Made by a program: the position numbers and the translations under genes
NCBI GenBank assembly: GCA_963709505.1
Contig: CAVPXC010000016.1
Span: forward strand, 1-64,000
Reading direction: 5' to 3'
Length of the DNA stretch: 64,000 nucleotides
DNA from: CAVPXC01 sp963709505
Lineage (GTDB): Bacteria > Chloroflexota > Anaerolineae > JAAEKA01
In this document: one piece after another, positions 17,647 through 26,310 of the stretch
Layout of the letters: every line of letters begins with the position of its first letter
Position numbering within the stretch: position 1 is the first letter of the stretch
Notes under the pieces: model-generated
Seen by the model: only the letters and a program-made list of their open reading frames with translations
Databases searched by the model: none
What the model was told of the DNA's origin: nothing

Positions 17647-20640
17647 ATGGCGCAAACTTACTGCGCAATTCGCCTGTTTTTGGATATAATCGATGGCAGA
17701 CATGCCCACGCCATCGGCATTCACAGCGGCATGATGGCCTCTGTGGAGGAGGAACTGGTAGGGGACACGCCTAGCCTGGCGCGCGGCTGCCAACAGTTGG
17801 CCGAGCCAGGAAGCGTGTGGGTGACCGGGGACACCGAGCGCCTGGTGCACGAGTATTTTGACTGCCAGGTTGTTGGACAGCAGCCGCTGGCGCGTTCAGG
17901 CCGGCCAACTCCTGTCTACCGCGTCGAAGAAAAGAACGACACTCGAAATCGCCTGGATCACCTGGCCAACGCCCAGCGCCTGACACCTTTCGTGGGGCAC
18001 GCTCACGAGATGAAGCAGCTGGCAGCCTGTCTGGGCGAATTGCATCGGGGACAAGGGCGGGTGATCACGTTGTGCGGCGAGCCGGGGATTGGTAAGTCAC
18101 GCCTAGTCTGGGAGCTGCAACGCCTGGATCACCAATGCTTCACCTGGCTCGAAAGTTCCTGTTCGCCTTACTTTCAGAATACAGGCCTCTATCCTTTGAT
18201 CAGCCTGCTCGAGCAACTCTTGGACTTCCAGCCGGGTGACGATGCGGGCTCCAGGCGGGTCAAACTCGATGATACGTTGGAGCGCCTGGGCTTGCAACAA
18301 CCAGCCATGGCGTGGCATCTGGCGCTTTTGCTCAGGCTACCTTCAGACACACCTGCACCGCAGACCATCACGGAAGATCAGCGCGAGCGCATGCGCACGG
18401 CTTTCGTGGCGCTGATCGGCCGGCTGGCAGCTCGGCAGCCATTGGTCCTTGTGATCGAAGATCTACACTGGGCCGATCCCTCGACCGTGGCCTGGTTGGA
18501 TGCCTCGCTGGACGCGCTGGCTTCGGCCCGCTGTCTGGTGCTGCTCACCTATCGACCGACCTTAACGCCCCCTTGGCGGCCGCGGCTGATCGAGCTGAGC
18601 CTCGCCCCGCTGAGCTTTGAGCAGGTCGAGCGTCTGGTGGACGGTCTTGTAGGCGACGTCCCCGTATCCGACCAGATCCGCCACCGCGTGGCCGCACAAG
18701 CCGACGGCATCCCGTTGTTCGCGGAGGAGTTGGCCAGGGCTGTGTTCGAGAGCAGGGAGCGAGCGGTGGAGAATGAAATTCCGTCCACGTTGCGCGACTC
18801 TCTTTGGGCGCGTTTGGATCGGGTGGGCGCGGCCAAAACAACGGCTGGTTGGGCTGCTGCCCTCGGCCGTGAGTTTGCCTATCCCATGCTGGCCGCTATT
18901 GTGCCCTTTGATGAACCGCGTGTGCAAGCCGACCTGGCAGCACTCACTGCGGCTGGCTTGATCCAACCGGTCGGCGATGCGGCCGCGGCGCGCTATGTCT
19001 TTAGGCATGCCTTGATCCAAGAAGCCGCGCATGGATCGCTGCTCAAACGGACACGACAAGCCCATCATCGACAAATCGCACAAACCTATGTCGCGCGCTT
19101 TCCGCAGGTCGCCGAGGCGCAACCTGAGGTGATGGCAGAGCACTACGATCAGGCCGGAATGACAGCGCAAGCTGTGGATTGTTGGCTGGAGGCGGGTGAG
19201 CGTGCCATGACACAAGGCGCAACCTCCGAGGCGTTCGTCTTCTTTGACCGCGCGCTGGGCGCCATCGAGCCAGAGGATCGAGAACGGTGCTGGCGGGCGC
19301 TGTGGGGACGTGAAACGGTTTTGTTCTTTCGAGGAGAGCGGCTCGCCCAAAAGGCCGATATCGAGGCGCTGCTGGCATTGGCCGAATGCCTAGACGATGA
19401 CGCACACCGTGCCCAGGCCCAAATACGCCGTGCGCGCTACGCCTCTTCCCTGTCCGATTACCACGAGCAAGCTGAAGCTGCAGATGCCGCAGTGGCCGCA
19501 GCACGTCGAGCAGATCGCCCAACGCTGGAAGTGGAAGCGCTGGCGTACAAAGTGGCAGCCCTGATGCGATTGGGCGCGCGGACGGCGCTGCCGCAAGTCG
19601 TGGCGCAGACCCTCGCTCAGGCGCAACAGATCGACGATGATGGCGTCCGGTCGTATGCGATGGCGGCCGTGGCGCTTTACCACCTTGAGGAAGGGGATCT
19701 TGCGCACGCAGCGCATATCCTATCGCGAAGCCTGGACGCTGCTCGGCACGCTCGGAGCCGTCGCCTTGACCTGGAAAGCCAGTATCATGGCCACCTCGGT
19801 TTCGCCTACGTCCAGTTAGGGCTTTACGCCAAGGCCCGTGACACACTAGAGACTGGCCTGGAGCTGGCGAATGTGATAGGAATAGGTAGATACCGGACTT
19901 ATCCGATGCTCAACCTGGGTTTCGTCCATTGGCGTATCGGCGATCTGGACACAGCCGTTCGGATGGAAGAGACAGCGCTACAGGACTATTTGGCGACCGG
20001 CGAAGCGTTTGGTCAGGCTGCCTGCCGGGCCTATCTGGGGTATATGTATGAGGAGCTGGGTGACTTGGCCGCTGCAGCGAACTATCTGGCAGAAGCCCGT
20101 ATCGGTTTCGCCGAGCTCGATGTGGCGTTGGATAGGATCGAAGCCCAGGCCACGGAGGCGCGGGTGCTGCTGGCCCAAGGCCATCAGGAGGCTGCGCGGC
20201 AGTTGACGGAAGACGTTTGTCGTAGTCTGCGCGAGCAGGAAACCGAGGGTCTCGCCTCATCGGCCTGGGCAACCATGTGTGTGGTGGATGTCTTGGACCG
20301 GGTTGAAATTCCCGGCATCCATGCTGCTGGAAATCCTCGATTGCCTCCAAATCGACCGGCTGATTGCCATTGGCCATTCCTGGGGCAGTATGACCATCAT
20401 GCGAGCGGCGGTTCGTCAGCCGCAGCGCTTTGCGGCGGTTGGCCTGGGCAATATGCCGTTGGCGCCGGGCAGCACGAGAAAACGGCTGGGCTATGCCCTG
20501 CAAGCCTCGCTGCTGCCGTTCCGATCCTTCTACACCGAACATCCCACTCACGATCGTGCCGGGTGGACACATCAGCCCACTGGAGGCTCCCAGCCAGGTG
20601 CAGGATTTTGTGCAGCAAGTTATCAGCCAGGCGGAGTTAG
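17647..20640 (+). CDS. Cyclase remnant-AAA ATPase-TPR regulator, ends disturbed
   Basis: About 997 residues from the ATG at 17647; other starts are possible. Residues 20-95 are the second half of a class III nucleotide cyclase domain (HAIGIHSGMMASVEEELVGDT ... VWVTGDTERLVHEYFDC). The first half, with the metal-binding Asp residues, is missing. An AAA/NB-ARC-like ATPase follows, with Walker A GEPGIGKS and Walker B LVLVIEDLHWADP, then a helical TPR-type region to about 20270. Beyond 20290 the frame reads through a broken hydrolase gene. It could not make a cyclic nucleotide as it stands. Such proteins act as large signal-transduction regulators. Confidence 0.7.
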   Translation: MAQTYCAIRLFLDIIDGRHAHAIGIHSGMMASVEEELVGDTPSLARGCQQLAEPGSVWVTGDTERLVHEYFDCQVVGQQPLARSGRPTPVYRVEEKNDTRNRLDHLANAQRLTPFVGHAHEMKQLAACLGELHRGQGRVITLCGEPGIGKSRLVWELQRLDHQCFTWLESSCSPYFQNTGLYPLISLLEQLLDFQPGDDAGSRRVKLDDTLERLGLQQPAMAWHLALLLRLPSDTPAPQTITEDQRERMRTAFVALIGRLAARQPLVLVIEDLHWADPSTVAWLDASLDALASARCLVLLTYRPTLTPPWRPRLIELSLAPLSFEQVERLVDGLVGDVPVSDQIRHRVAAQADGIPLFAEELARAVFESRERAVENEIPSTLRDSLWARLDRVGAAKTTAGWAAALGREFAYPMLAAIVPFDEPRVQADLAALTAAGLIQPVGDAAAARYVFRHALIQEAAHGSLLKRTRQAHHRQIAQTYVARFPQVAEAQPEVMAEHYDQAGMTAQAVDCWLEAGERAMTQGATSEAFVFFDRALGAIEPEDRERCWRALWGRETVLFFRGERLAQKADIEALLALAECLDDDAHRAQAQIRRARYASSLSDYHEQAEAADAAVAAARRADRPTLEVEALAYKVAALMRLGARTALPQVVAQTLAQAQQIDDDGVRSYAMAAVALYHLEEGDLAHAAHILSRSLDAARHARSRRLDLESQYHGHLGFAYVQLGLYAKARDTLETGLELANVIGIGRYRTYPMLNLGFVHWRIGDLDTAVRMEETALQDYLATGEAFGQAACRAYLGYMYEELGDLAAAANYLAEARIGFAELDVALDRIEAQATEARVLLAQGHQEAARQLTEDVCRSLREQETEGLASSAWATMCVVDVLDRVEIPGIHAAGNPRLPPNRPADCHWPFLGQYDHHASGGSSAAALCGGWPGQYAVGAGQHEKTAGLCPASLAAAVPILLHRTSHSRSCRVDTSAHWRLPARCRILCSKLSARRS

Positions 20641-20645
20641 TGTAA
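20312..20645 (+). pseudogene. Alpha/beta-hydrolase fragment fused behind the TPR region
   Basis: A second frame reads MLLEILDCLQIDRLIAIGHSW followed by GSMTIMRAAVRQPQRFAAV: the nucleophile elbow GHSWGS of an alpha/beta hydrolase. Further on, in a third frame, VPGGHISPLEAP holds a catalytic-His-like segment and ends at TAG 20643-20645. The middle of the fold is missing, so this is an internally deleted hydrolase joined to the end of the regulator gene. Confidence 0.6.
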
Positions 20646-20653
20646 TTTTTAAC

Positions 20654-20764
20654 GTAACTGCTCACCCGTCATTCCCGCAACGGCGGGAATCCATCCGGCT
20701 GGTGGTCAATACGAGCTCACCAGATGGATTCCCGCCTTCGCGGGAATGACGGGTGAGCAGTTAC
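20654..20764. repeat. MITE-like palindromic element, family A copy 2
   Basis: Arms start GTAACTGCTCACCCGTCATT and are perfectly mirrored at the right end (…AATGACGGGTGAGCAGTTAC, 20740-20764). The stem continues with CCCGC/GCGGG and the loop is about 50 bases. No target duplication is obvious. It lies between the dead hydrolase and the convergent SDR region. Confidence 0.75.
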
Positions 20765-20820
20765 CCAACCGGGTTAATACCGATCAAGTGTCACACTCCG
20801 CGCATGGCTCTCTGCAGCCG

Positions 20821-21010
20821 TCATTCCTGTCTTGTCGGCCTGCAAACCCATTGGCACGGGTTCAGATAGCGCCTGTAGCGCGTGATCAGCTCTTTACCTA
20901 CAAACAGGCCACCGATCCAGAAGGTCGCTTCGCCCACACCCACCAGCACCGGCGCCAGCGCCAGCTTCGCCTTGGTGTCCAGCGGTAGGAAGGGCAGGCC
21001 GAGGAGATAC
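20821..21010 (-). pseudogene. Transporter-suffix-domain-like C-terminal fragment
   Basis: In a minus-strand frame different from the SDR, about 60 codons read GLPFLPLDTKAKLALAPVLV, then GEATFWIGGLFVGKEL, then YRRYLNP, ending at TGA 20821-20823. FW(I/L)GG..VGKE...RYRRYLNP is the hallmark of the short two-helix transporter-suffix domain family. It is joined out of frame to the end of the SDR gene, so either a one-base shift hides a fusion protein or two gene ends were spliced. Confidence 0.55.
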
Positions 21011-21721
21011 CGCGTTCAGTGCAGCAAAGAAGCGTGTCGTCCAGCCGCCCATGATGTGCACTTTTTTGCGGCGGTCCACGGCCTTCACCAGCTCGGCGGC
21101 AACCTTGTCGGGTGAGACGATAGCCGTGCCCATCGCGCGCCACAGCGGGTGGAAAGGCCGCTCAGCTTCCGTGTCGGCCGGGCTGGGCGAAAAGAACGAG
21201 ACCACAGGCGCCCGGCCGGCGAGCGCCAGCTCGCGGTTAGCGGCTTCGGCAAAGGCACGCAGCCCGGCACGCGAGGCCACATCTGCGCTGTAGAAGGGAA
21301 AGGCCAGCCGGCCATCGGCAAAGCCGCCCAGGTGGACGATGACCCCGTCGTCCATGACGGGCAGGAAGGTCTGAGTGAGCAACATTGCGCCCAGCAGGTT
21401 CACGTCCAGCGTGCGCCGAAAGTCGTCGGGGGTGGTATCAGCCAGCGGCTTGCGAACGTCGTAGCCGGCGGCGTTGACAACCACATCCACCCGACCGTGC
21501 CTGGCCAGGACTGCGTCGCGCAATTCGGCCAGGCTGGCCGGGTCGGCGAGGTCGGCCTGGTGGCGAGACACGACGACGTCGCCGGCCAGCTCGACATCGG
21601 ACAGTCGGCTGCGGCCGGCCAGGGCGAGCGCGGCGCCCTCAGCGGCAAACGCTCGAGCGATCGCCGTACCCAATCCCCCGGTCGCGCCGATCACAACGAC
21701 GGTCCTTTCTGTAAAACGCAT
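20894..21721 (-). CDS. SDR family protein (C-terminus frameshifted)
   Basis: The start at 21721 (MRFTERTVVVIGATGG) has AAGGAGG upstream; the open frame extends a few codons further. The cofactor motif is GATGGLG and NAAG is present. The catalytic region reads HLGGF...FYSADVASRAGLRAF, where the usual YxxxK is Y..DVAS, so the canonical Lys seems to be missing. After FFAALNAVSP the frame loses protein character and overlaps the suffix-domain fragment. It may be a non-classical or inactive SDR. It was probably once part of a set with the deleted P450 next to it. Confidence 0.65.
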   Translation of the reverse strand: MRFTERTVVVIGATGGLGTAIARAFAAEGAALALAGRSRLSDVELAGDVVVSRHQADLADPASLAELRDAVLARHGRVDVVVNAAGYDVRKPLADTTPDDFRRTLDVNLLGAMLLTQTFLPVMDDGVIVHLGGFADGRLAFPFYSADVASRAGLRAFAEAANRELALAGRAPVVSFFSPSPADTEAERPFHPLWRAMGTAIVSPDKVAAELVKAVDRRKKVHIMGGWTTRFFAALNAVSPRPALPTAGHQGEAGAGAGAGGCGRSDLLDRWPVCR

Positions 21722-21734
21722 CAGGAGCCTCCTT

Positions 21735-22184
21735 TCAGGCAACAGAACGGCTGCGCACGATCATCGGCATGCCGTTTTTCGGATTCAAGGTGATCAAGGG
21801 CGCAGGCTTGACAACGTGGCCGGGCGCCAGCTCCAGCCGGTAGCGGCTGGCGATCGTGGCCAGCAGCAGCCGCGCCTCCATCATCGCAAAGCCGTTGCCT
21901 AGGTAGCGCGCGATGCCTGCCTTGGGATCGCGGTACTGGAAGTCCTTGATGAACTTGCTCGCCTGCGTCACCAGCACCTCGCGGATGTCGTCGGGATGGA
22001 CGATGAAGAACTGTTGCATTTCGCCGATCTGCAAGCGATAGAAGTCGCCATACGCCGCCTGCCAGCGGGCCAGGATGCCCAACGGGTCGCGCGGGAATTC
22101 CAGCCCGAGCTTGATCTGTGCCAGCAGCGAGCGCACGGGTGCTGGCCCGGAAACCTGGCCATGGGTTGAGATAGCAGAAACCAT
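21735..22184 (-). pseudogene. Cytochrome P450 with large in-frame internal deletion
   Basis: 149 codons instead of about 450. The N-terminal ~95 residues (SLLAQIKLGLEFPRDPLGIL ... IREVLVTQASKFIKDFQY) are followed, after RYLGNG, directly by the P450 C-terminus (FAMMEARLLLATIASRYRLE ... NPKNGMPMIVRS). The I-helix, ExxR and the heme-binding Cys loop are gone. The reading frame stays open, because the join falls at GNG, which occurs in both halves (normally ...CIGNGFAMMEA). No heme protein can be made. Confidence 0.8.
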
Positions 22185-22211
22185 GAAATCCTCCTGTCAA
22201 GGTGAAATCGA

Positions 22212-22391
22212 TCAAGGCGTGGGCATTATACGGCGAAACTCGAAGCCCGACTGCTCGATCAGGTGCGAGTAGATGTCGCTGTAGCCGAAGAACACGCAAC
22301 GAAACGCGGCGCGCGACGCCTTGGCGATCTCGATCATGCGCGTTGTCTCGGCGATGTTGATGGTTTCCGGTGCGAAAACCAGTGTCTTCAT
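22212..22391 (-). pseudogene. N-terminal stub of a glycosyltransferase
   Basis: 59 codons: MKTLVFAPETINIAETTRMI ... FFGYSDIYSHLIEQSGFEF then a stop (TGA, 22212-22214). This is the first Rossmann strand and helix of a UGT/MGT-like glycosyltransferase, which normally has about 400 residues. The ATG overlaps the DUF418 stop (ATGA at 22388-22391), so the stub would still be translated from that transcript. The remainder of the gene is missing, replaced by the P450 leader. Confidence 0.6.
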
Positions 22392-23650
22392 GGTTGTTGA
22401 TCTCCAACTTGAGCGTGTTGCGTCGAGCCGGCAACCTCATCCTCACTGGACTGAGGACGACGTTGCGACGCGCGCAACGGCTGGCGCTTGCCGTAGGTCA
22501 GCGAGCGCCAGAGCCACTCGATCGGCCCAAACTGGAAGCGGTTTAGCCACCAGACGCTGAACGGGATTTGCGCCAGGTAGATGACGAACGTGAGGCCCAG
22601 TAACCCCGCCGCGCCTACCTCCTCGTATAGCCCAAGCCCAAAGCCGCCAAACAGAATCGCACACACCACCGATTGCAGCACGTAGTTGCTCAGCGCCATG
22701 CGCCCCACCTGGCCCAGGGGCGCCAGCAGCCGTGCGCCGCGAGCGCGCAGCGAGAGCAGTGACAACCCGCTGACGTAAAACGCGGCCAATGCCGGCGCGC
22801 CGACCGTAAAGCCCAGGCTGGCCACCCAGTCGTTCTCCGCAAACACGAACAGGCTGTTGCCTATCAAGCCAACCATCAGCCCGATCCATAGGACGCGCCG
22901 CAACACAGGCCGGTGCTCGGGCAGCAGCTCGAAGAAATGCAGCCGTCCGATGATCAATCCCAGCAAGAAGAGCGCCATCACACTGGGCCCCTGGATCACG
23001 AGAAGGATCAGGAAGGAAAGGGGTGATGCCAGGGTCTGGAAGCCGAGCACGTCCAGATACGATGAGCTGGTGTAAGCCGCGCGTGCCATGCCGACGATGT
23101 CGAAACCGGGGATGGCGGTCTCCTTGCCGCCCGGTGCGCCAAGGAAGCCCAGGATCACAAACGAGAGCGCAAACAGGGCGCCTACCCAGATCAGCAACGT
23201 GCGGTTGGAGCGTTTGCGAAAGGCCAGCAGGGCAAAGCCCAGCACGGCATACAGGCGCAGGATGTCGCCCGTCCAGAACAGGATCGAGTGCAGCACGCCA
23301 AAACCGAACAAGACCAGCAGGCGTCGCGGGTAGAACGAGCGGATATCTTTGCCCTTGGCCTCGGCCCGCGCCAACTGTACCGCAAAGCCCAGGCCAAAAA
23401 GGAAGGCGAAGATCGTATAGAACTTGCCTTCGGCGAAGAACAACACCAGGTTCTGGGCCAGCGTGTCGTACCACGGCACGCTGGCGGGCGGCTCATAGCC
23501 CGGCAAAAACGCCGCTGTGGCGAAGCCGGCCATGTTGACGGCCAGGATGCCGAAGATCGCAAAGCCGCGCAGAATGTCCAGAATATGGATGCGCTCGCTC
23601 TGCTGCACCGGGCGCATGGCCACGGTGGATGCGGTTTGATCATCGTTCAT
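22388..23650 (-). CDS. DUF418 family membrane protein
   Basis: 420 residues from the ATG at 23650 (GGTGGAG upstream; a GTG at 23662 is the alternative). About ten membrane helices. The N-terminus RIHILDILRGFAIFGILAVN and the C-terminal FGPIEWLWRSLTYGKRQP are DUF418 hallmarks. The family is widespread and of unknown function, possibly acyltransferase- or transporter-related. It stands downstream of the TetR gene (23684-24268) with a 33-base gap, so it is probably repressed by it. Confidence 0.85.
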   Translation of the reverse strand: MNDDQTASTVAMRPVQQSERIHILDILRGFAIFGILAVNMAGFATAAFLPGYEPPASVPWYDTLAQNLVLFFAEGKFYTIFAFLFGLGFAVQLARAEAKGKDIRSFYPRRLLVLFGFGVLHSILFWTGDILRLYAVLGFALLAFRKRSNRTLLIWVGALFALSFVILGFLGAPGGKETAIPGFDIVGMARAAYTSSSYLDVLGFQTLASPLSFLILLVIQGPSVMALFLLGLIIGRLHFFELLPEHRPVLRRVLWIGLMVGLIGNSLFVFAENDWVASLGFTVGAPALAAFYVSGLSLLSLRARGARLLAPLGQVGRMALSNYVLQSVVCAILFGGFGLGLYEEVGAAGLLGLTFVIYLAQIPFSVWWLNRFQFGPIEWLWRSLTYGKRQPLRASQRRPQSSEDEVAGSTQHAQVGDQQP

Positions 23651-23683
23651 AGGATACTCCACCTTTCTGGTGGAAGGAATGGT

Positions 23684-24268
23684 TTACGGCCGCAAGCCGA
23701 GAAACAGCACATCCAGCGCGTTGACCAGCTCGGACACGGCCTGTACGTTGTCGGGGTCGAGCATCGCCATCTCGAGCATCCCTTCGTAGAGCGCGGCAAA
23801 CAGGATCGCGAGCCGCTCGACGTCGAGCGGGCGGAACTCGCCGCGCGCCACGCCCTGGGCCAGCAGGGCCGCGATGACGAGGCGGTAGGCGCGAAAGTAC
23901 GCTTGCAGGCGGGTGCGGACGCGGGGGTCGCGTCCGCCCAGGCCGTAGAAATCGTAGAACAGCGGCGAGAGCTTCTCCGTCGGCGGGACGCTGGCGCGGA
24001 TGTAGGCTTCGAGGCGTTCAACGACCGTCCCGGGCGAGTTCACCAGGGCGTGCAAATCGTCAAGGTCCGTGTTGGTGATAGAGTCCATTAGGTCCAGGAT
24101 GACTTCTTCCTTGCTTTTGTAATACCAGTACACGCCGCCAATGCTCAACCCGGCGCCGGCGGCGATTTCTTCCATACGCGCGGCGTCGAAGCCTTTCTTC
24201 AGGAAGATGTTGCTGGCAGCGGCCAGGATTTGCGCTTTGCGTTCGGCGCTCACGTCGGGCTTGGGCAT
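23684..24268 (-). CDS. TetR/AcrR family regulator
   Basis: 194 residues with a helix-turn-helix at about 30-52 (ARMEEIAAGAGLSIGGVYWY). The start has a GGAGG site (AAGGAGGTCTC). The C-terminal ligand domain is helical. Upstream lie two 22-bp TAACCG-type palindromes that fit as its own operators. The DUF418, glycosyltransferase-stub and P450 genes follow in the same direction. Confidence 0.85.
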   Translation of the reverse strand: MPKPDVSAERKAQILAAASNIFLKKGFDAARMEEIAAGAGLSIGGVYWYYKSKEEVILDLMDSITNTDLDDLHALVNSPGTVVERLEAYIRASVPPTEKLSPLFYDFYGLGGRDPRVRTRLQAYFRAYRLVIAALLAQGVARGEFRPLDVERLAILFAALYEGMLEMAMLDPDNVQAVSELVNALDVLFLGLRP

Positions 24269-24315
24269 GAGACCTCCTTAGGGTAGGGTCAATTCTCCAC
24301 GGCCGATCGGATCGA

Positions 24316-24396
24316 TAACTGAGCGATCATTCGGTTATACAGGCAAAAAAAAGCGATTTGAAAATCGCAGGTAATAACCGAATTTACATACGGTTA
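24316..24396 (-). promoter_or_regulatory. Two TetR operator-like palindromes
   Basis: Site 1 (24316-24337) and site 2 (24375-24396) are both 22 bp with arms TAAC(T/C)G and CGGTTA. Their starts are 59 bases apart. Between them a third small palindrome, GCGATTTGAAAATCGC, lies at 24353-24368. All sit in an AT-rich leader upstream of the TetR start at 24268. Two spaced operators suggest cooperative binding or looping. Confidence 0.55.
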
Positions 24397-24549
24397 TATC
24401 ATACTCCAAGATCGTGGGTTTGTCAAGAGGGAAGGGAGTTGGTCTTTCGAGTAAAACTAAAGGCAGCTGGAGCGGGCGCCATGACGCGTCCATTCCAGCT
24501 GCCTCCTTTCCCACAACAGGCGAATCTCCCCGCTTGGGCCGGTCGTTTA

Positions 24550-25543
24550 CTACTGCGCCACGTAGCGGGCGAACCAGCGCTGCAAGTCGGCGGGTTCGTT
24601 GAAGTCCAACAGATCGTCAGCCAGGCGGTCGAGCATGGTGATAGAGAGCGACCGGACGCGCTGCTCGTCCTCTTGGGACAGCATCCCCAAACGCCGCGCC
24701 AACTGACGCTGCACCGTGGATGGCCCGTCCGGATATCTCGCCTTGTTGCATGCCTTGCTGCATACCCTCCAGGATACCGGCCTGCCGGCCGCGCTCCATG
24801 GCGCGGCGTTCCATTGAACTCAGGTACTCCATCTCGCGTTCCTCCTGATATTCGTCTACTTGCCGGTCGTATTCCAGCTCCAGGTCCGCAGGCAACGCCA
24901 TCACCCAGTCGATGAAACGATACAAGCCAATGATCTGCTGGCGCTCATAGCCACGCTCGAACAAACGGCGGGTCAGACGGAACTTCCAATCCAGCCGGGC
25001 GTATGGATCGGCCGCCGTGGCGCGCGTGCCCGCGTGCGCCATCACCACCACGGCGAAGGGGTTGGTCTCGTTCTCCAGCGCCGGCCAGTCCGCTTCGTAG
25101 TCCATCAGCTTGGCCGTGCTGAAGCGCATCACCAGCTCGGTGCCCAGCAGCTCGTCGCGGAACTCGCCGGGCCGCCAGCTCGGATCGTCGTCGGCCAGGA
25201 TGCCGAAGGTGGCGCAGCGGGCGCCGAAGCGATCGCGGATGCGGTAGTGGTAGACGAACATGCGCTCCGGGAAACCGATGGCCGGCTGCATCTGCACCTC
25301 CACATGCACCAGCACCCACTGCTCGCGGCCGTCCTGGAGCTGCACCCGCACCAGCTTGTCCACCATGCGCCGGCCCAGCGCAGCATCCAGCGTGATCTTC
25401 TGCAACTCCTTGTCCAGGAACTCGTAGCCAGCCGGCCAGTCGATCTGGGCGTGAGCGGTAGGAAAGAAGAAGGCCATGAACTCCTCGAATTGCAGATCGA
25501 GAATGTCCTTCCAAGGCGAGTCATAGTCCTGCTGTTCGGCCAT
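24550..25543 (-). CDS. Rpn/DUF4351 family PD-(D/E)XK nuclease-like protein (frameshifted)
   Basis: Start at 25543 (MAEQQDYDSPWKDILDLQFEEF). The core has the family pattern with an ...E.Q.......ERMFVYHYRI strand and a DYEADW segment. Near the end the frame shifts: the homologous DUF4351 tail (STVQRQLARRLGMLSQEDEQ ... PADLQRWFARYVAQ) is in a different frame and stops at 24550-24552. One base is lost or gained near 24740-24770. These proteins are linked to transposase-like or recombination-promoting nucleases that often vary in copy number. It may be inactive or an assembly error. Confidence 0.65.
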
Positions 25544-25724
25544 TTTCTTCTCCTTCCCTCCTGGTCTGCTCTCATTATACACCCCTTTGCGTGTTTTGCC
25601 CAGCCAAGGGCGCCGTCAGGGTGCATGCCTGGTCTGGGCATGGTGGCATAACCCTCCAGATTTGACAGTATCATAATCATACTTATAATAATCACGATTA
25701 ATAATATAGCACAGGAGATACACA

Positions 25725-25859
25725 ATGTGGTCAAACCATCACACCCTCATCACAGACGCCTCCAAAGAGTTGATCTGGAAGGTCTGGGCAGATGTGGGCC
25801 TCCCACCGGCCATGAACAACCTCGTGCGTTTGGCGAAAGGACGAGACACCCATGGCTGA
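25725..25859 (+). pseudogene. SRPBCC-family mini-ORF with internal deletion
   Basis: 44 codons with a good ribosome site (AGGAG). The first ~23 residues (MWSNHHTLITDASKELIWKV) read as the start, and the last ~18 (PPAMNNLVRLAKGR) as the end, of an SRPBCC/polyketide-cyclase-like protein. The ~100 residues between are absent while the frame is kept. The EVE gene overlaps its end by 8 bases, so the peptide is probably still translated ahead of it. Confidence 0.6.
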
Positions 25860-26310
25860 TCCCAAATACTGGCTCGTCGTCGCATCCAAGAACCACGTGG
25901 AGCGCGGCGTTGAGGGCGGGTTTATGCAGGCCGGCCACGGAAAGTCGGCCCCTTTGAAACGCATGAAACCGGACGACCGGGTCGTCTATTATTCGCCGAA
26001 ACTTGAGCTTGGCGGCGACGAGAAATGCCAGGCCTTCACGGCGATTGGCAAAGTGGCAGAGGGACTGATCTACGAATGCGATATGGGCAACGGTTTTGTC
26101 CCCTCCCGCCGCGACGCCGAGTTTTATGCCTGCGAGATGGCGCCGATCCAGCCGCTGATCGCGGAGTTGACCTTCATTCAAGACAAAAAGCACTGGGGCT
26201 ACGTCTTTCGCTATGGCTGCTTCGAGATCCCAAAGCGCGACTTCGACCTGATCTCGAGCCGCATGCTGGTGACGGAAAGGGCAACCATCGATGGAAGCAC
26301 ACGCACGTGA
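25852..26310 (+). CDS. EVE (PUA-like) domain protein
   Basis: 152 residues. The pattern KYWLVVASKNHVERGV at the start, DRVVYYSPK in the middle and YVFRYGCFEIPKRDF later is that of the EVE domain, a PUA-like fold that binds modified bases, for example 5-methylcytosine or its derivatives, in some restriction systems. It sits in an overlapping set with an SRPBCC remnant (25725) and a MarR gene (26291). The target base is not known. Confidence 0.75.
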   Translation: MADPKYWLVVASKNHVERGVEGGFMQAGHGKSAPLKRMKPDDRVVYYSPKLELGGDEKCQAFTAIGKVAEGLIYECDMGNGFVPSRRDAEFYACEMAPIQPLIAELTFIQDKKHWGYVFRYGCFEIPKRDFDLISSRMLVTERATIDGSTRT

